A DNA stretch of 64,000 nucleotides, taken from assembly GCA_000181795.3 (NCBI GenBank), contig CM012955.1, forward strand, positions 11,090,951 to 11,154,950, in the 5' to 3' direction. Positions 12,563 to 25,276 of the stretch are shown here, one piece after another. The position numbers and the translations under genes were made by a program. The notes beneath the pieces are model-generated. The model ran no database searches, was not told the DNA's origin, and saw only the letters and a list, made by a program, of their open reading frames with translations. Positions within the stretch are counted from its first letter, which is position 1, and every line of letters begins with the position of its first letter. This DNA is from Trichinella spiralis (taxonomy: Eukaryota > Nematoda > Enoplea > Trichinellida > Trichinellidae).

Positions 12563-15500
12563 TTATTTACCGCTAGCATCTGACGAAGAATCAGAACTAC
12601 ATTGGTCCTCCTCTTCGGACTCCTTTGGTCGATTCCCCGACTCTGCCGCTGACTTGTTCATGTAAAATTCATAAAGGCCCAGCTTTTCCCAGCCATCACT
12701 AAAATATTACAATAAATAAACAATAAAATAATAATAAGAATAATGACAACAATAAAATTTTAGTATTTAAAAAAACCTAATATACAACCTTAAAAAAACA
12801 AGACATATTTCAATTAGCTTCTGATGAATTCAACAAAAAACTAACAAAATGAGAAAAAGTGAAAAAAATTCAATCAAAACTAATTAGCAGTGATTCAATT
12901 GTGTTGGAAACTTAATTGTACTCTGGAATTACTTGCAATTGTTCATTACAATAGTCGACTGTACGTTAAAATTGTTAAAATTAAGAAAAAAATAAAATTA
13001 AAATAAAAAAAAACAACAACTTTACATGTCTCGTGGATGCTCATGACTTGGAGGCGAATAGAATGCTTCGATTGCGCCGAGGAGTCGATCCGAAGGGAGT
13101 ACAAAAGGAATCCGACGTATACTTTTCGTATCAAGAGGTTTATATGTATTATCGGACATATGTATCAATGGCAGCATGAGACCAGCTGGTAGTTTGTAAT
13201 AAGGACACGGTGGTGGGATATTATTAGAATCTTCCATCAAAGCTGGCCTTGGAATGCCGTGCTGAACTGATCCAGCAGGTATCGGAGGAGCTATTGACGG
13301 ATCCGGTGGTGGAGGAAATTGCCATGGATTACGCGGAACTGCAGGGCCGAAATAATTCGGCATTCCAACTTGACCATTCCAAGTGGTTCCACGATGTGGT
13401 GGCATCATCCACGGCCCAGCAGGTGGCATTCTATCAGGTCGACAACGAAACGGCGGTGCCGATCCTGGAAAACATTGATCAAAGCCAGCACAGTTTATTC
13501 TGTATGGAGCAGGCATCATTGGCTGCATTCGACTGCCATCTGTCTGAACAAAGCCACACATTCCTTGTGGCATTGGATTTGCCATTGGTCCCGTAGGTGC
13601 CATCATGCCGTAATTTATGTTGCAACCATCTGTTCTTTCAGCTTCAAAAGGGGTCCTGGGCATCGTACGCTGCGACACTAAAAAATGAATTACAAATATA
13701 ATAAAGATTGTCAATTCAGCAGGCAGTAGTAATTTTTAAAGTGCTTTTATTTTCTAATTGAATTCCCAGATTTTTGATAACAGAAAAATTACATTATTAC
13801 AAAGTTACATTTTCTCTTTATAAATTGATTTTCCTTTACGATAAGCGTCACAACTGAGCTGCCGTCTATTAGTCATTTTACTCCACTACAACACTCTCAT
13901 CGATACCAACCATCCTATGATGATTTACATATAAATTAAGACGACAACTATAAATCAAATCAGTAAACCATTGCACTTTCTGAAAAATCCTACCCAACAC
14001 AGCGCAATGTGCGTGCTTGCCTTCTGTTTTCATCTCAAAAAGCAGTAAGAAAAATTAAAATTTTACACATTCAAAAAGCTTTAAAAATAAATATAAATAT
14101 AAAAAACAGATTCACTTTCAATAGCGGCAATTTTGCTGCGAGTATGAGCAACGAATTCTTCGTGTTGATGTTCATACTGTTTGTACTGCATGTCCAAAGA
14201 GTTCATGATTTCTTCAATTTTCGAATCATACAATAACGCGAGTTCTTTTCTATACTCTTGTAAGCCATTTTGAATATTTTTCATTTGCTGGAAAATAAAA
14301 ACAATTAATTTACTGAAGAGAAAAATCATTTTTTCTTCAAGCGCAACGTATTATTACTTGACAAACTGGTGTGATTAACAATCAAGTACAAAAAAATGAT
14401 ACGATAAAAAAAATAAAACACAAAACATAAATCAACTAAAAATTCAACCTCCACTGCTTTATCGTTGAAATATTTCTGCTTTTCCCATATAGTACGCAAT
14501 TTTAGTAATTTTCCAGCAATTTCCGTATCGTCAGAAGACAAAGTATATGCAGTAAGGAACATCGGTGCGACAAACCGACCCATAACTTCAAGCATCGTCT
14601 CACGTTTTCTACATCGCCTAAATGAAGAACAATTGAACAAATTGAAGTTTTTAAGACAATAATTTCCACGCCTAATTTATTTAAAATAATAAAAATAAAT
14701 ACATGTTTATTTTTGGGTTTTATTTTATGACAACATTCATAACTATAACTATTTCATTATGCCCATACCAGTTGAATGCTAAATCGTTGACAAGATACAA
14801 TATCAGTAGTCTGAAGGAATTTGTCTGTTCAGGATCTTTGATTCTGAAATACTCGAAAATACAATCGTTGTGATTAAAAGAACAAAGTGTAAAAACTTAC
14901 GAACTTAACAAAAATCGCATGCAAGCTTCATTGTGCTTTTCTGTAGTGCACTGCTGACATATCCATTTTTGGCAACTCTATAAAATTAAGCTCCGAATAC
15001 ATTGTGAAAAATGCTTCATTTAAATATTCAAATGTTGGTCCAATTAAATTTACCGAAACTGATTCTTTCGAAGAAGAGTCTTTAAGTATTGCCACAATGT
15101 CAGTAATTTCGTCCAAACGCAATCGACATTCGTCCATTAAATTCCGCATAATTTCATTCTCAGAAGATTCAATAAACTGCTGACTTTTGGACTAAAAAAA
15201 ATTATTACTATTATTTCTGTTCCAAAAGAATTCAATTCAAACAGTGGAAAAATATTTACAGTTTTTTCATATTCTATGCATTCTATAAAAAATGTTAATA
15301 AAAGCGGCTTTAACAGCTATAAAAATTGTCTGCAAAATGCAAAAAACATAAAATTATAACTTGCCAGTTTTTGCTCCATCATCATCTTATGCTGTGCTTT
15401 CAGATTTGCTTCACTCTCAGCTATCTTTTCTTTTAATTCTTGAATTTCACGATTAGCTGAATCAGACATATAACTATTAGCTTCTACTTTCTGCGTTAGC

Positions 15501-16232
15501 ACTACAATAATGGTAATTGCCAATCATTCAAATTGCAAATAAAATAAAATAAAATAAATTGTAGACAAAGATTCGATAAATTTTTAATTCCACATCAAAC
15601 GTATTACAAGAGTCGTTGTAACATAAAATTTTATAAAGCTAAACAAAAAGTCAAACACAGTTCAAAATAGCATAATCTTTACTATTCAATATTAATCAAA
15701 AATATTTTAATCAAGAATGCTCATTTTAAGTAAACCGTAACACAGTAATTAGACTCACAAAGTTTTTCTTCTTCCACTCGGTATCTGTAGTAATGCAAAT
15801 ATGGACCACCGAATAGGAAAGCGAATCGCGAATTGTCTTTCTGCTTTTGTTTGGTCATTTCTTCAAACTCCGGCCCATTACGAGCAACAAACTGAGCTAG
15901 CTTTTCAATTACATTTCGCACATCACTGTCTAAAATAATTTACCCCATAAACAGTACATTTGAATAACCGTGACGAATAGTTAACTGAAACAAATGACAA
16001 AAATGTGAAAACGTTAAAAATGCATCACAGCAATTAAAAAATAATTAATTTTCAAAATTATTTTGTATTTTGTAAAGCAGAATTGAAAACAAAACTTTAC
16101 AAATATAATTTAACAACAACTGCACAACTGAAAGTTGTAGCATCCAAACTAGCGCAAATGCATTCGTACAACAATTAGAAAAAAAAACCGCATACCATCA
16201 GGTGGTGTCGGCGGATGAGCAAGCATGTCCAT
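12563..16232 (-). CDS. CHERP: CHERP: SURP and CID domain splicing-associated protein
   Basis: Ten coding exons in order: 16232-16196, 15929-15759, 15501-15365, 15191-15054, 14977-14901, 14843-14769, 14617-14449, 14287-14116, 13677-13026, 12698-12563. Phases close throughout and give 587 residues. CHERP is a nuclear U2 snRNP/spliceosome-associated protein, also linked to ER calcium release. Residues about 14-68 form the SURP module, with LAQFVARNGPEFEE and FLFGG. Residues about 160-268 form the CID fold that binds the RNA polymerase II tail, including LILYLVNDLAFNW and LRTIWEKQKYFND. A Gln-rich helix with QHEEFVA follows, then a Pro/Met-rich segment and the conserved box KSIRRIPFVLPSDRLLGAIE with FYSPPSHEHPRD. 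The last exon gives GWEKLGLYEFYMNKS and an acidic Ser-rich end. Human CHERP (over 900 residues) continues into an RS-rich region and a G-patch, which I cannot find here. The third intron uses a GC donor (15364). Two start Met codons lie close together (16232, 16226); I chose the first. Confidence 0.93.
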
Positions 16233-17217
16233 TTGGAAGTCTTTATTAATAAATTAACGATTCAAATCCACATTTTCACATCAGATTTTCAAGCTTCGCT
16301 GACAACGCCTACACCGAATATCCGAGATGAAGAAACAAACTTAATACAGTAACCATACACGAAAAAAAAGTTCATATCAACAGTAGGAAATATGTTGCAA
16401 AATATTTCAGCTTGTTCACTAATTATAAATTTTTATCGTCAGAAGCAAATTAAAGCAACCTTTTATAAATAAATAAATAATTTTTTGTTTTAAATTAAAA
16501 AATGACACTCGTTACAAACGTTCATTTGTAAAAGAAATTTCAGTGGAAGAAAAATTTACAACTGGAATAAAAAATTTTCCTCACATCTCATCTTTGATCT
16601 TTAAAAAGTATAAAAAACAAATTATAAATTCATCAAAACATTTACTTTAAACTGAAAAATATTTACGTGTAAATAAATAACAAATGTTTTTTGCACATCT
16701 GGTGTATGGGATGCAAAATGAAAATATTTCAAAGATTTATATATTATTTTTTATATTTTAAATATAAGATTTGATTTTTTTATATAAATATTTTTTAAAT
16801 TGCAATCGCACATGTCAATAAGGATTTTCTATTTTAAAATGTAAAATTTGTTCGTGATTGTTTTTTTCGTTTTTGTAACTTTCCCTTTGAAATACTGTCT
16901 TTGACGAAGAATGAACGAATGACTCATTTTTTATTTTCTGGAATTTTGGGGCGGCGTGCAGCTTGTTGCTGTCGCGTTTCTACGGCTGTTTTGTCGTTTA
17001 ATTTTGACTGGAGTGTTAATTTTTTTCTTTATCATGATGATTTTTATCGATAATTTTAAATGTGATTGCTCTAGTAGTCCAAGCTTAATTTCTAACCGTT
17101 TTGCTAGATATAATAATTTTTTAACATGTAGATATATGTGTGCCGCGCATCTATATTTGTTCATATATTGATTGATTGATTGACTGATTTTGTATTTTTG
17201 TTTGAAACGTTATAGAC
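16233..17217. promoter_or_regulatory. Divergent intergenic region between CHERP and cortactin
   Basis: The start codons of CHERP (-) and cortactin (+) face away from each other across 985 bases. This stretch therefore probably holds both promoters and 5' UTRs. I see no TATA box or other element clear enough to annotate. Overlapping open frames of about 75 codons on both strands near 16931-17171 look like chance. Confidence 0.45.
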
Positions 17218-18982
17218 ATGTCTGAACAAGGTGATGATTGGGAAACTGATCCAGATTTTGTGAATGATCTGTCGGAAAAAGATCGCCGCTGGGCGTCGAG
17301 AACTGTCAAAGATTCGCTGGATCGGATTGGGAATGTAGATATGGAAAAGATGCGTCAAGAAACTATAAAGAATGACGCTGAGGTGAAAAATCGTCTGCAA
17401 ACGTCCACAACCAAGCCGTCGCACGGTTACGGAGGTCGATTCGGTGTGATGGCTGATCGAATGGACAAGGTGAATAAGTGGTTTTTTCATTTTTGACAAT
17501 TTTACCATCCATTCTTTTTATTTTCTTTGTTCAATATACAGTCGGCTGAAGATTGGAATTACGTTGGCGAAGTTGCGAAGCATTCTTCTCAGTTGGATCA
17601 CAAGTTCGGCTTCGGCGGCAAGCATGGCGTTGACACTGGTCGTCAAGACAAATCCGCCCTTGGATGGGATCACAATGAAAAATTGTGCATTCACCCATCG
17701 CAGCAGAGTATAAAAAATCTAATCTTGTCTTGTCTATACATTTTACTGATGAGCAGGGACTTTTTTCATTTCCAATTCAAAATGTCTGTTCTAGAAGTGA
17801 CAGTCGACGTCAAAGGGAACGTTAGTTCTAATCAGTGGATAAAACAACCGCAGCCGACAAATGGAAACAAAAAATATGTTCTCAGAAAGTTAACTTCGCC
17901 AGTTATGCCAGCCAAAAAGGGTGTGGACGAAGAATTCATTTGTTGTGTGTGTGTGTATGTGGAAATGTTTAAAAATTTGAAATATTTGTTTCAGAATTTT
18001 CTGCCCAAAACAAAAATGAAGAAACTAAAACGAAAACGAAAGCTGATGTTCGTGTATTTCTTTTTTTCGCTTTCTTTTCTATACATTATAAATACATTAG
18101 CATTTCATATTTCATTCAAACAGTGGAAACCGGCCGTAGCAGATGAAATTGTCACTTGTGAAAATAGCAATTCTCGACAAGAAGCTTTGAAAGAAGAACT
18201 GAGTTTGTGCAAAGCGTCTTCTTTGAAGAGTCGATTTGAAAATTTGATTTTGAATACGGAAAATGTTAGGAGATGTCTTTTCTTTTCTTTTTGTTCTGTT
18301 CTTTTCATTGTGCTGCTGTATTTCTTCCTCCAATTTAATAATGTCATTTTTAGAACGGGTGCCGGCCAACAATCCCAACAACGAAAGGACCAGTTTCAAC
18401 GATGAACAACAAGACTGCAGAAAATAGTCGAGAAATTGCTTTACAGTCGGAAGGGAAAATTGAAACTGTCGACAAATTGGAAATGAAGGAAACCGACGAA
18501 AAAGCTTGTCATCCGGTAGAAGAAGAGCAACAGAAACTCACTTCGATGAAAGAGGGCCCAACTTTTGGCGACAATCCAATGCTGCCACCACAGATGGAAC
18601 AGTTCAATCAGAATGACACTGACACTGATGACGACGTATGGCATCCACTTGGGGAACCTACTCATCCAATGGCGGATACTGGGATACGAGCTGTGGCGCT
18701 GTACGGTTATGAAGCAGGTAAATTCCACTGATAATCAATCAATAATTGTTAGAATAAAATAGTTGATTCCAACCAACATTAGGCGATGTGGACGAGATAT
18801 CTTTTGAACCGGATGACATCATCACTAACATTGATAAAGTAGGTTGAGGTTGTCGTCTAAATTTCTCAATTCTTACAATGATAGATGATTCTTTTTTGTA
18901 GATGGACGTTGGCTGGTGGCGTGGTATGTGTCATGGTAAATATGGTCTGTTTCCGGCCAATTACGTCGAGGAACGTCCTTGA
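17218..18982 (+). CDS. CTTN: Cortactin/HS1-type actin regulator, short form
   Basis: Eight exons: 17218-17469, 17542-17707, 17795-17920, 17995-18047, 18124-18264, 18354-18717, 18783-18838, 18902-18982. All phases agree and give 412 residues. Cortactin activates the Arp2/3 complex and stabilises branched actin at the cell cortex. The N-terminal acidic module DDWETDPDFVND (residues about 6-17) binds Arp2/3. About two cortactin repeats follow (residues about 68-139), with HGYGGRFGVMADRMDK, then FGFGGKHGVDTGRQDKSALG and WDHNEKL. Human cortactin has six and a half repeats and HS1 three and a half, so this is strikingly short. A Lys/Glu-rich linker contains SRFENL, as in cortactin. The C-terminal SH3 domain (about 357-411) shows AVALYGYEAG, DEISFEPDDIITNI, GWWRGMCHGKYGLFPANYV. 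Exon 3 ends at an AAGG|GTGTGG donor, chosen because other donors put a stop in frame. The gene is convergent with MRPL18. Confidence 0.93.
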
Positions 18983-19046
18983 AAAAATTTCCACTCCATC
19001 AACCAACTGCGTTTCACATACACGCAGTAGTACTAGTACCAGTAGT

Positions 19047-19052
<6 letters not shown>

Positions 19053-19088
<36 letters not shown>
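19053..19088 (+). repeat. (AC)n microsatellite
   Basis: Pure AC run in the presumed cortactin 3' UTR, about 70 bases past the stop codon. Confidence 0.9.
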
Positions 19089-19089
<1 letters not shown>

Positions 19090-19162
19090 TTTGGAATTGA
19101 TTTGCAATTTCTTTTCTTCATTTCATTTATAGCACGCTAACTTTATCAAATAGTCTTGTCTT

Positions 19163-19918
19163 TTATTTATCATCAATTTCCAACGGTTTTTCACGATCCA
19201 GTTGTTCATAAATCCAATGATATCGTTTGTCAACGTGATAATTCGGTTCGATTGTTTCAAATTCATTCAAAACTAGACCACTGGATTCGAGCGCATTTCG
19301 AAACGCTCGGCTCTTGATGAAAATAAATAAATCGATTAAATCAATATTCAACCAGTGTCGATGATTTTAATTACCTTTTCGCTTGTTTCCAAATCGGGTA
19401 TGTGAACGCAGGCGAAATGAATACCGGCTTTCAAGCAACGCAGTGCCAAAAGGCGACCGAGATTTTCCGCCGAAGATACATCGGTTGGGCTGTGTAGAAG
19501 AAAAAGTAAATTTCACAAGATGAAGCAATATTAAAAAAAAACAAATTTTCCACAAATACTTGTGCAAACGATTTCTGATCAACTTGTCCGACGTTGATAC
19601 TTCCAAAACGATGCCGTCGGTTCTATGACGCACTGATGCTGATATGGAATTTTTCTTTTTGTCCAATTCAATCCTGATAATATCAGTCAGTCAGTTCACA
19701 AAACAAATTGTAACGTTTACATCAACCGCATTAACAACTCTACCAAAAACAACTATGCAAATCACAAAATCTGACCTGTAATAGTATGCGTTGTTTGTTC
19801 GGTTCAACCAACCTTCGTAACCGTAAGCTTTTCTGGCCACACGAAGCCATTCCGTATTTCGTGGATTTCGCACAGTCAAACATTCCAGTACTGGCAAAAC
19901 CATCCTGATAAAATTCAT
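19163..19918 (-). CDS. MRPL18: Mitochondrial ribosomal protein L18 (uL18m)
   Basis: Four exons: 19918-19776, 19673-19560, 19489-19375, 19312-19163. Phases agree and give 173 residues. The protein belongs to the uL18 family of the mitochondrial large ribosomal subunit, which in bacteria binds 5S rRNA. Family marks are TVRNPRNTEWLRVARK near the N-terminus, SASVRHRTDGIVLEVSTSDK in the central strand region, then SSAENLGRLLALRCLKAGI (family: genes for VGRVLAQRCLEAGI-like helices) and a C-terminal segment ESSGLVLNEFETIEPNY. The start is not certain. Met at 19918 gives MNFIRMVLPV, but a splice-acceptor-like TTTATCAG directly precedes the second Met at 19903, so an upstream leader exon is possible. 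The stop codon overlaps an AATAAA on the minus strand (19167-19162), which could serve as the polyadenylation signal. Confidence 0.9.
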
Positions 19919-21835
19919 TAAAAAAATAACAGATGTTAAAAGTTAAAATCAATAAAATTGGTTAAACGAATAAAATCTTCATGTATACAATTCATCAATT
20001 TGCCAAAATAGTCAACGATCTCTACGATTATATGATTACGTTTGATCTGTAGCAATTGAAAAATTACAATTCCCTTCATAAATGATAGAATTTTTAAAAT
20101 TGCACGCTAGTAAACGTTTGAGAACCAGTTGCACAGAACAACTGTCCACCTAAACACGTCTGTCGATGTGCGCTTTGCTTTGTATGATAAACGTATTCAT
20201 TGAAATGCATAACGAAAAAATATAAAAAGAATACAGACTTATTTTACATTTAGAATACATGATCAGTGCGCATGTAAAATTCAGCAAAATGAAAACTGAA
20301 ATTGATAAACGATAAAATTCAAATGACAGTAACATTGGATAATCATGTATTATTACAGTATGATATTGACAATTTGTTTTAGTGATTTGAAATTTCTGTA
20401 AAAATTCGATAATTCGCCATTCGATAAAAAATAGCCATTTCTATGTTCAAAAAGCGACTTCTCCAAATCCACTTTGTAATTTTTGAAATTTCTGTTCTGA
20501 TATTTACAACAAACAACCAACACTGCGCGAACGAATGAATGAATGAAGAAAAGCGAAACGATTGTTGAAAAGTAAACTTTGACAAGTCAAATCGCTCAGC
20601 TGATTGATCATTTGTTCTTCATTCATCATCATTGATTTTTGCAATAACAGAAAATTGCACATTTCAAAAAACACATTTTTTGTATTTGTTATTGATTTTT
20701 TTACAAAAGGAATGTAACGTGCAGGTCAAACAAAATGTACTCATACTGTATTTTACAATTTTATTCCTGTTGTGTCGTTCGGCAGTGTCCTAAGCTTACA
20801 AATCGATAGATATTACGCGGAGTCGTGTCTAACTGTTTCAAATTTATTTAATTATATTTTTTACGTTCACCTCGATCGACGTGAAATTTTTTCCACCACT
20901 GTAAGAGTTTGAAAGTCTGTATATAACTGATTAACGTATTTCTTTTATCCTTCGTTCTTGTTGTTGTTCAATCTTGCATTGTATAATTTTGCTATTTGTT
21001 GCACTTGCTCATGTTGCTTGCTTTCACGGTCAACAGCAATTTATCAATTTTGCTATATTTGGTGTTGTTGTTGTTGTTGTGTATTAATAAAAAATGTTTG
21101 CAATGTACTGTGTTGTGTCGTCGATGTTGTGTCATGTTGTGCATGCAAAGTGATTGTTCTAAAAATAAGGAAATCCAAATAAAAATGTGAGCAACGAAGA
21201 GTAGAAGAAAAACATTTTGAAAAACCACATGCAATGCAAATTATTACTGAATTACTATTTTTTTATTGCATACTCATCGTAATACTACTACTCAATTTTG
21301 GTTGGGGTTGCTGTTACAATTCGGATCAATCCTATTAGGTGAGGGAGTGGTTTTGCTGTTTCCTGTTCACTTTGATCGAGATGTTCATTTATTACAAGCC
21401 AGGTCAACCAACCAACTTTCGTCGATTTGTGTCCATCGCTCTGTTTCACTGCTCACAGCTAGCTATAGCTGGTCGGTTTTGCATCGGTCAGGTCGATCGA
21501 TCGATATCACTTCTCGCCTCGTGTCACGCATGCGCACTGCACGCCCCTGCAGCATTTGCATTCGCCTTTTCTTTCCACACTGACCTGGTCAATAATATAT
21601 ATAAGCACACTAAAAAAATTTGAACAAATTTGATAGAAATTAACAACTGAGATAACACAATAATCCAGCATCGTTATTTTGAGAGGCTTGTTATTTTTTC
21701 AGATGCTTGTTCCCCAAATCCAACTTGCTGCGCAAATTTCTATTTTCTCTGGCAGTATAAAATATAAAAAGCGGCAATTTCAGAAGCTAATTGAAAAACA
21801 ACGACCGACAACAAAGTGATCCCCCACATTACTGT
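19919..21835. promoter_or_regulatory. Divergent region between MRPL18 and MYCBP2
   Basis: About 1.9 kb separate the two start codons, which point away from each other, so both promoters should lie here. A clear splice-acceptor-like tract, GCGGCAATTTCAG, ends at 21783. It lies 52 bases before the first MYCBP2 Met and may be a 5' UTR intron end or a trans-splice site. GTT-rich sequence occurs near 21060-21080. No other gene is seen. Confidence 0.45.
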
Positions 21836-24800
21836 ATGGGCTCGTATCATTTGACAAATATCCCCTGTGATCGACAATCGGCCGACTGTGAACAGTCTGT
21901 GCTCGACGAGACGAGACGAATTCCACAACGTCTGGCCGATTTGATCGAACAGTCGCTCGAGACGCCCGACGGCTGCGGTATACTGTACGATCCGAGGCAT
22001 CTGCTGCTCGACCGACGCCGCCAGACGTTCAGCTCAGCAGTGCCAAGATTGGAATTGGACGAGCTGCTGGTACCGGCCGTGCCGACCGGCCTGTGCGCGT
22101 ACGCGATCGCCAGACGAGCGGTGCTCAGGCGTTGTCGAGCCCAGTTGGAACCGACTCCGCAGTGGAAAGCCGAGCCGAAATCGGTCCCCGCAGACCGTCG
22201 GCGCCGACGACCGCAACAGCCGCCACGGCCGGCCAAAGTACAGATTTTGGAAATGATCGCCGTCGACTGCTTGTGCAACTTGTTGGTCGAGCTGGCCGGA
22301 CCGGACAGTGCGGACGTGGGGGCCAAAGCGCTGACCAGCCTGTACGACTTGCTGAGCCGTCTGGAGCCCGGATGTCTGGCCCACGAGCTGCCCGAACCGC
22401 AGCCGGCGCTTGACCGATTGTTCTCCCTGCTCGGCAAACCGGCGCTGCTGCTCAACGCCAACGCTCCGCTGGCCGACGCGGCGGCCCACTGCCTGCTGGC
22501 GTTGGCCGTGGCTCGCGGCACCACGGCATCCGTGCTCAACGCCGCCGACTTTCTGCTCCGGGCCGGCCAACTACGGCCGGACCGCACCCTCGAACGGCTG
22601 CCGGAAAATCTACTACCACTACAACGGGCCGCTTTGGACGCGTGCTCGAGACGCGCCGGCCGTCGCTGCGACTGGAACCAAGCTCGGCTGACCGACCGCA
22701 ACCGAATGTGCCGAATCGACGCGCCCGTCGACGGTCCAGTGAGGGCGCTGACCAGCGACGGACGCTGGCTGTACGCGCTGTCCGCCACTGGCTTGCTGGT
22801 GAAATTCGGTTCTGGCTTCGGCGACACGATCCGCGGTCTGCCGACCAAGTCCAAACAGACGTCGATCCGGGCCAGAGGGGCGTGGTCGACGTCGTTGTCC
22901 GTGGTCGACCGTCGACTCTACTTGCGCAGTAGCGGCGCTAGGACGCGCGTCTACAGCACCGAAACGCTCGAAGAACAGCCGCCAAACAGCGTCCACCTAT
23001 CAAGCAGCGGCACTAGCAGCAACGCAGAAGTTCCGTACTGCACTGACGGCAATCGGTTGTACAACTTCACCATGGACGAAACTTTGTGCCGGTTGACGGT
23101 CAGCAGTCAACAGTTGTCCGACAGTCGCCAATACAGTACGGCCAGGATGAGCTGGATGTCGCTGGGCAGTGAAGGGGACGGTGTGGCCGATACGTTCGAA
23201 CAGACCGCCGAAGGCGAGCCGGACGAAGTGATCGACTTGTTGCCGGCCAGACAACGCCGCTTTCACCTCAGTCGGGACGGTCGGGTGTGGTCGACTGGCG
23301 CCGCCGGTGCCGGCAACGTCGAACGGCTGCACACCGACGAGCCGATCAGTGAAATTTTGCTGGTCAGCGTCGGAGAACGGGACGAGCTGATAGCCGTCGG
23401 ACACAGCGGTACGGTGTACGCGACCGTCGACCAGAATTTGGCCAGCTCGACCGGCAACCGACTGACCAACTGGGCGACACGAGTGGCCGGCCCTGGTCGT
23501 GTGGCCGCGTGCAATGGGTCCGTCGCCTGGATCGGTCTCGACGGACGGCTGCGCTTGGTCGGTCGTCTGGCCGGTCAGTGCGCGGTCGAGGCGGCCTGTC
23601 CGCTGGGCGCCATCAGCCAAGCGGTCGCGGTCGGCATCGGTAACAGCCACGGGACCGTGGTCACCGCAACCGGCGCCGTCTACACGTTCGGCATGAACCA
23701 GCTGAATCAGTGCGGTCGGTCCGGTGAGCGCCGACTCGCCGGCCGACGGTCGGACACCGTCAGCGCCGGCCAGACGGTCCGGCCGCCGTTGCGTCTGTGC
23801 GCCGCCGACGAACACGTCTGGCTGCGCGAAGCGGCTACCGTCTGCAACGCGTGCGGTCTGTGTTCACGACTTGGAGCGCGGTGCCAGTTCAACGGTAGAC
23901 CGAAGGGTTCGATCTGCGCCTGCGGGCGTGGTCCGTCCAGTTGCGTCAAGTGCGGCACTTGTCGATCGTGCGCATCCGAGTGCCGCCAACCCGTCAGCGG
24001 CGCTACAACTACTACGTCTGCATTGCCGGCTGGACCACTGACCGCCAGCTGTTTGACCAACGTCCGCGTGCGGGGCGTCAGCTGCGGTCAGTACCACAGT
24101 CTGTTGAGTACCGGTGACGGTCGTGTGCTGTCGTTCGGCTCGAATCGTCACGGTCAGCTGGGTGTGGGCGATACGAGAGAGCGCCGCCGCGGTCCGGTAC
24201 GGGTCAATTTGCCGACAAACTTGAAGCCAGTGGTGCAGGTGGCCGCGGGTGCCAATCACAGCGTGTGCCTGACCAACGACGGTCAAGTGTACACGTTTGG
24301 CAAGCACGACTCCGGTCAGCTGGGACGAAGGGCGGCCGGCCAATTTTGGTTCTGCATTCCGGGTCCGGTCGAAGCGTTCGGCTCCAAGCTCGGGCAAGCG
24401 TTCGCCGTGCGCGTCAACGCGTCCGGTGACCAGACATGGGTTCGGTGCAGAAAAAGTCTGCTGACCGTTGGAATTCTACGCCAAGCTCGACTGACCGCCA
24501 ACAAAGAGTTCTTTCTCATTTTTCCAAAACCGAAGAAACACCAGTCGGCCGGCGAATCGCAACACCGTTGCATAGCGCTGGACCGTCGTCGGGGTACCGT
24601 GACAGAAGTCAGCAATCAGACAAACGCTCTCGACCATGGCCGAGAAGCAATTTTTGGACCGGAAGATCGGTGCTGGTGTTTGGATCCGTTGCATCCGGTT
24701 CTCTGGTGCGTCGACTGTAAAATTGTCGACGCCCATGTGCCCACCACAGCTGGTTCAGAGCCGGCTAGACAGGGCTGGTGGCCAGAGTCGACGTTGATGA

Positions 24801-25243
24801 ATCCAGAATTTTGGCTACCGTTCGACCGTGAAGTGCGGGTAAGTTTCCAACAAGTAGCACTGAGCCTGCTGGCGCTCCACTGCGCAGCGGTCGATGACGA
24901 CTTGGATCGCCGTGATCGACGACGATCAGACGACGTGGACCGACCGCGAGATCATCCCACTGACCAGGCAACGGTCAGTGCAGTTGGTCAAGTGAATCGA
25001 TTCGACAGTTTCGGCGGCGGTTGGGGCTATTCGAATCAGTCGCTCGACGCGATCTCCTACCGCACTGATCGAGACGTGCTTGTCCACGGGATCGGGGTCT
25101 TCGGCGGTCGGGGCCGTTACACGGCTCAGCTGAAACTGATCGAACAGGAAAAAGCGACGGCTGACCGACACGAACACGACGATGACCAACTATTCGACTA
25201 TTCGACATTGGCCGAAACTAAAATACAACAATTCCACTGTGCC

Positions 25244-25276
<33 letters not shown>

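Noticed and set aside
13249-13681. Two plus-strand open frames opposite CHERP exon 8
   Set aside because: Antisense of the Pro/Met-rich CHERP exon, whose minus-strand frame matches CHERP.
16931-17171. Overlapping open frames on both strands upstream of cortactin
   Set aside because: Sits in the CHERP-cortactin promoter interval, with AT-rich composition, no homology and no needed splice partner.
17708-18123. Long unspliced reading frame through cortactin introns
   Set aside because: The 292-codon continuous frame (17527-18405) includes AT-rich stretches with clear GT and TTTCAG ends. The spliced model matches cortactin and keeps phase.
21791-21835. TTG start of the MYCBP2 frame at 21791
   Set aside because: The frame is open from 21791, just after an in-frame TAA, but the first ATG is at 21836. 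A non-ATG start is not needed for a eukaryotic gene.
21847-22854. 335-codon minus-strand open frame at the start of MYCBP2
   Set aside because: Same cause: antisense of a GC-rich coding exon, with Arg/Ser-rich meaningless composition.
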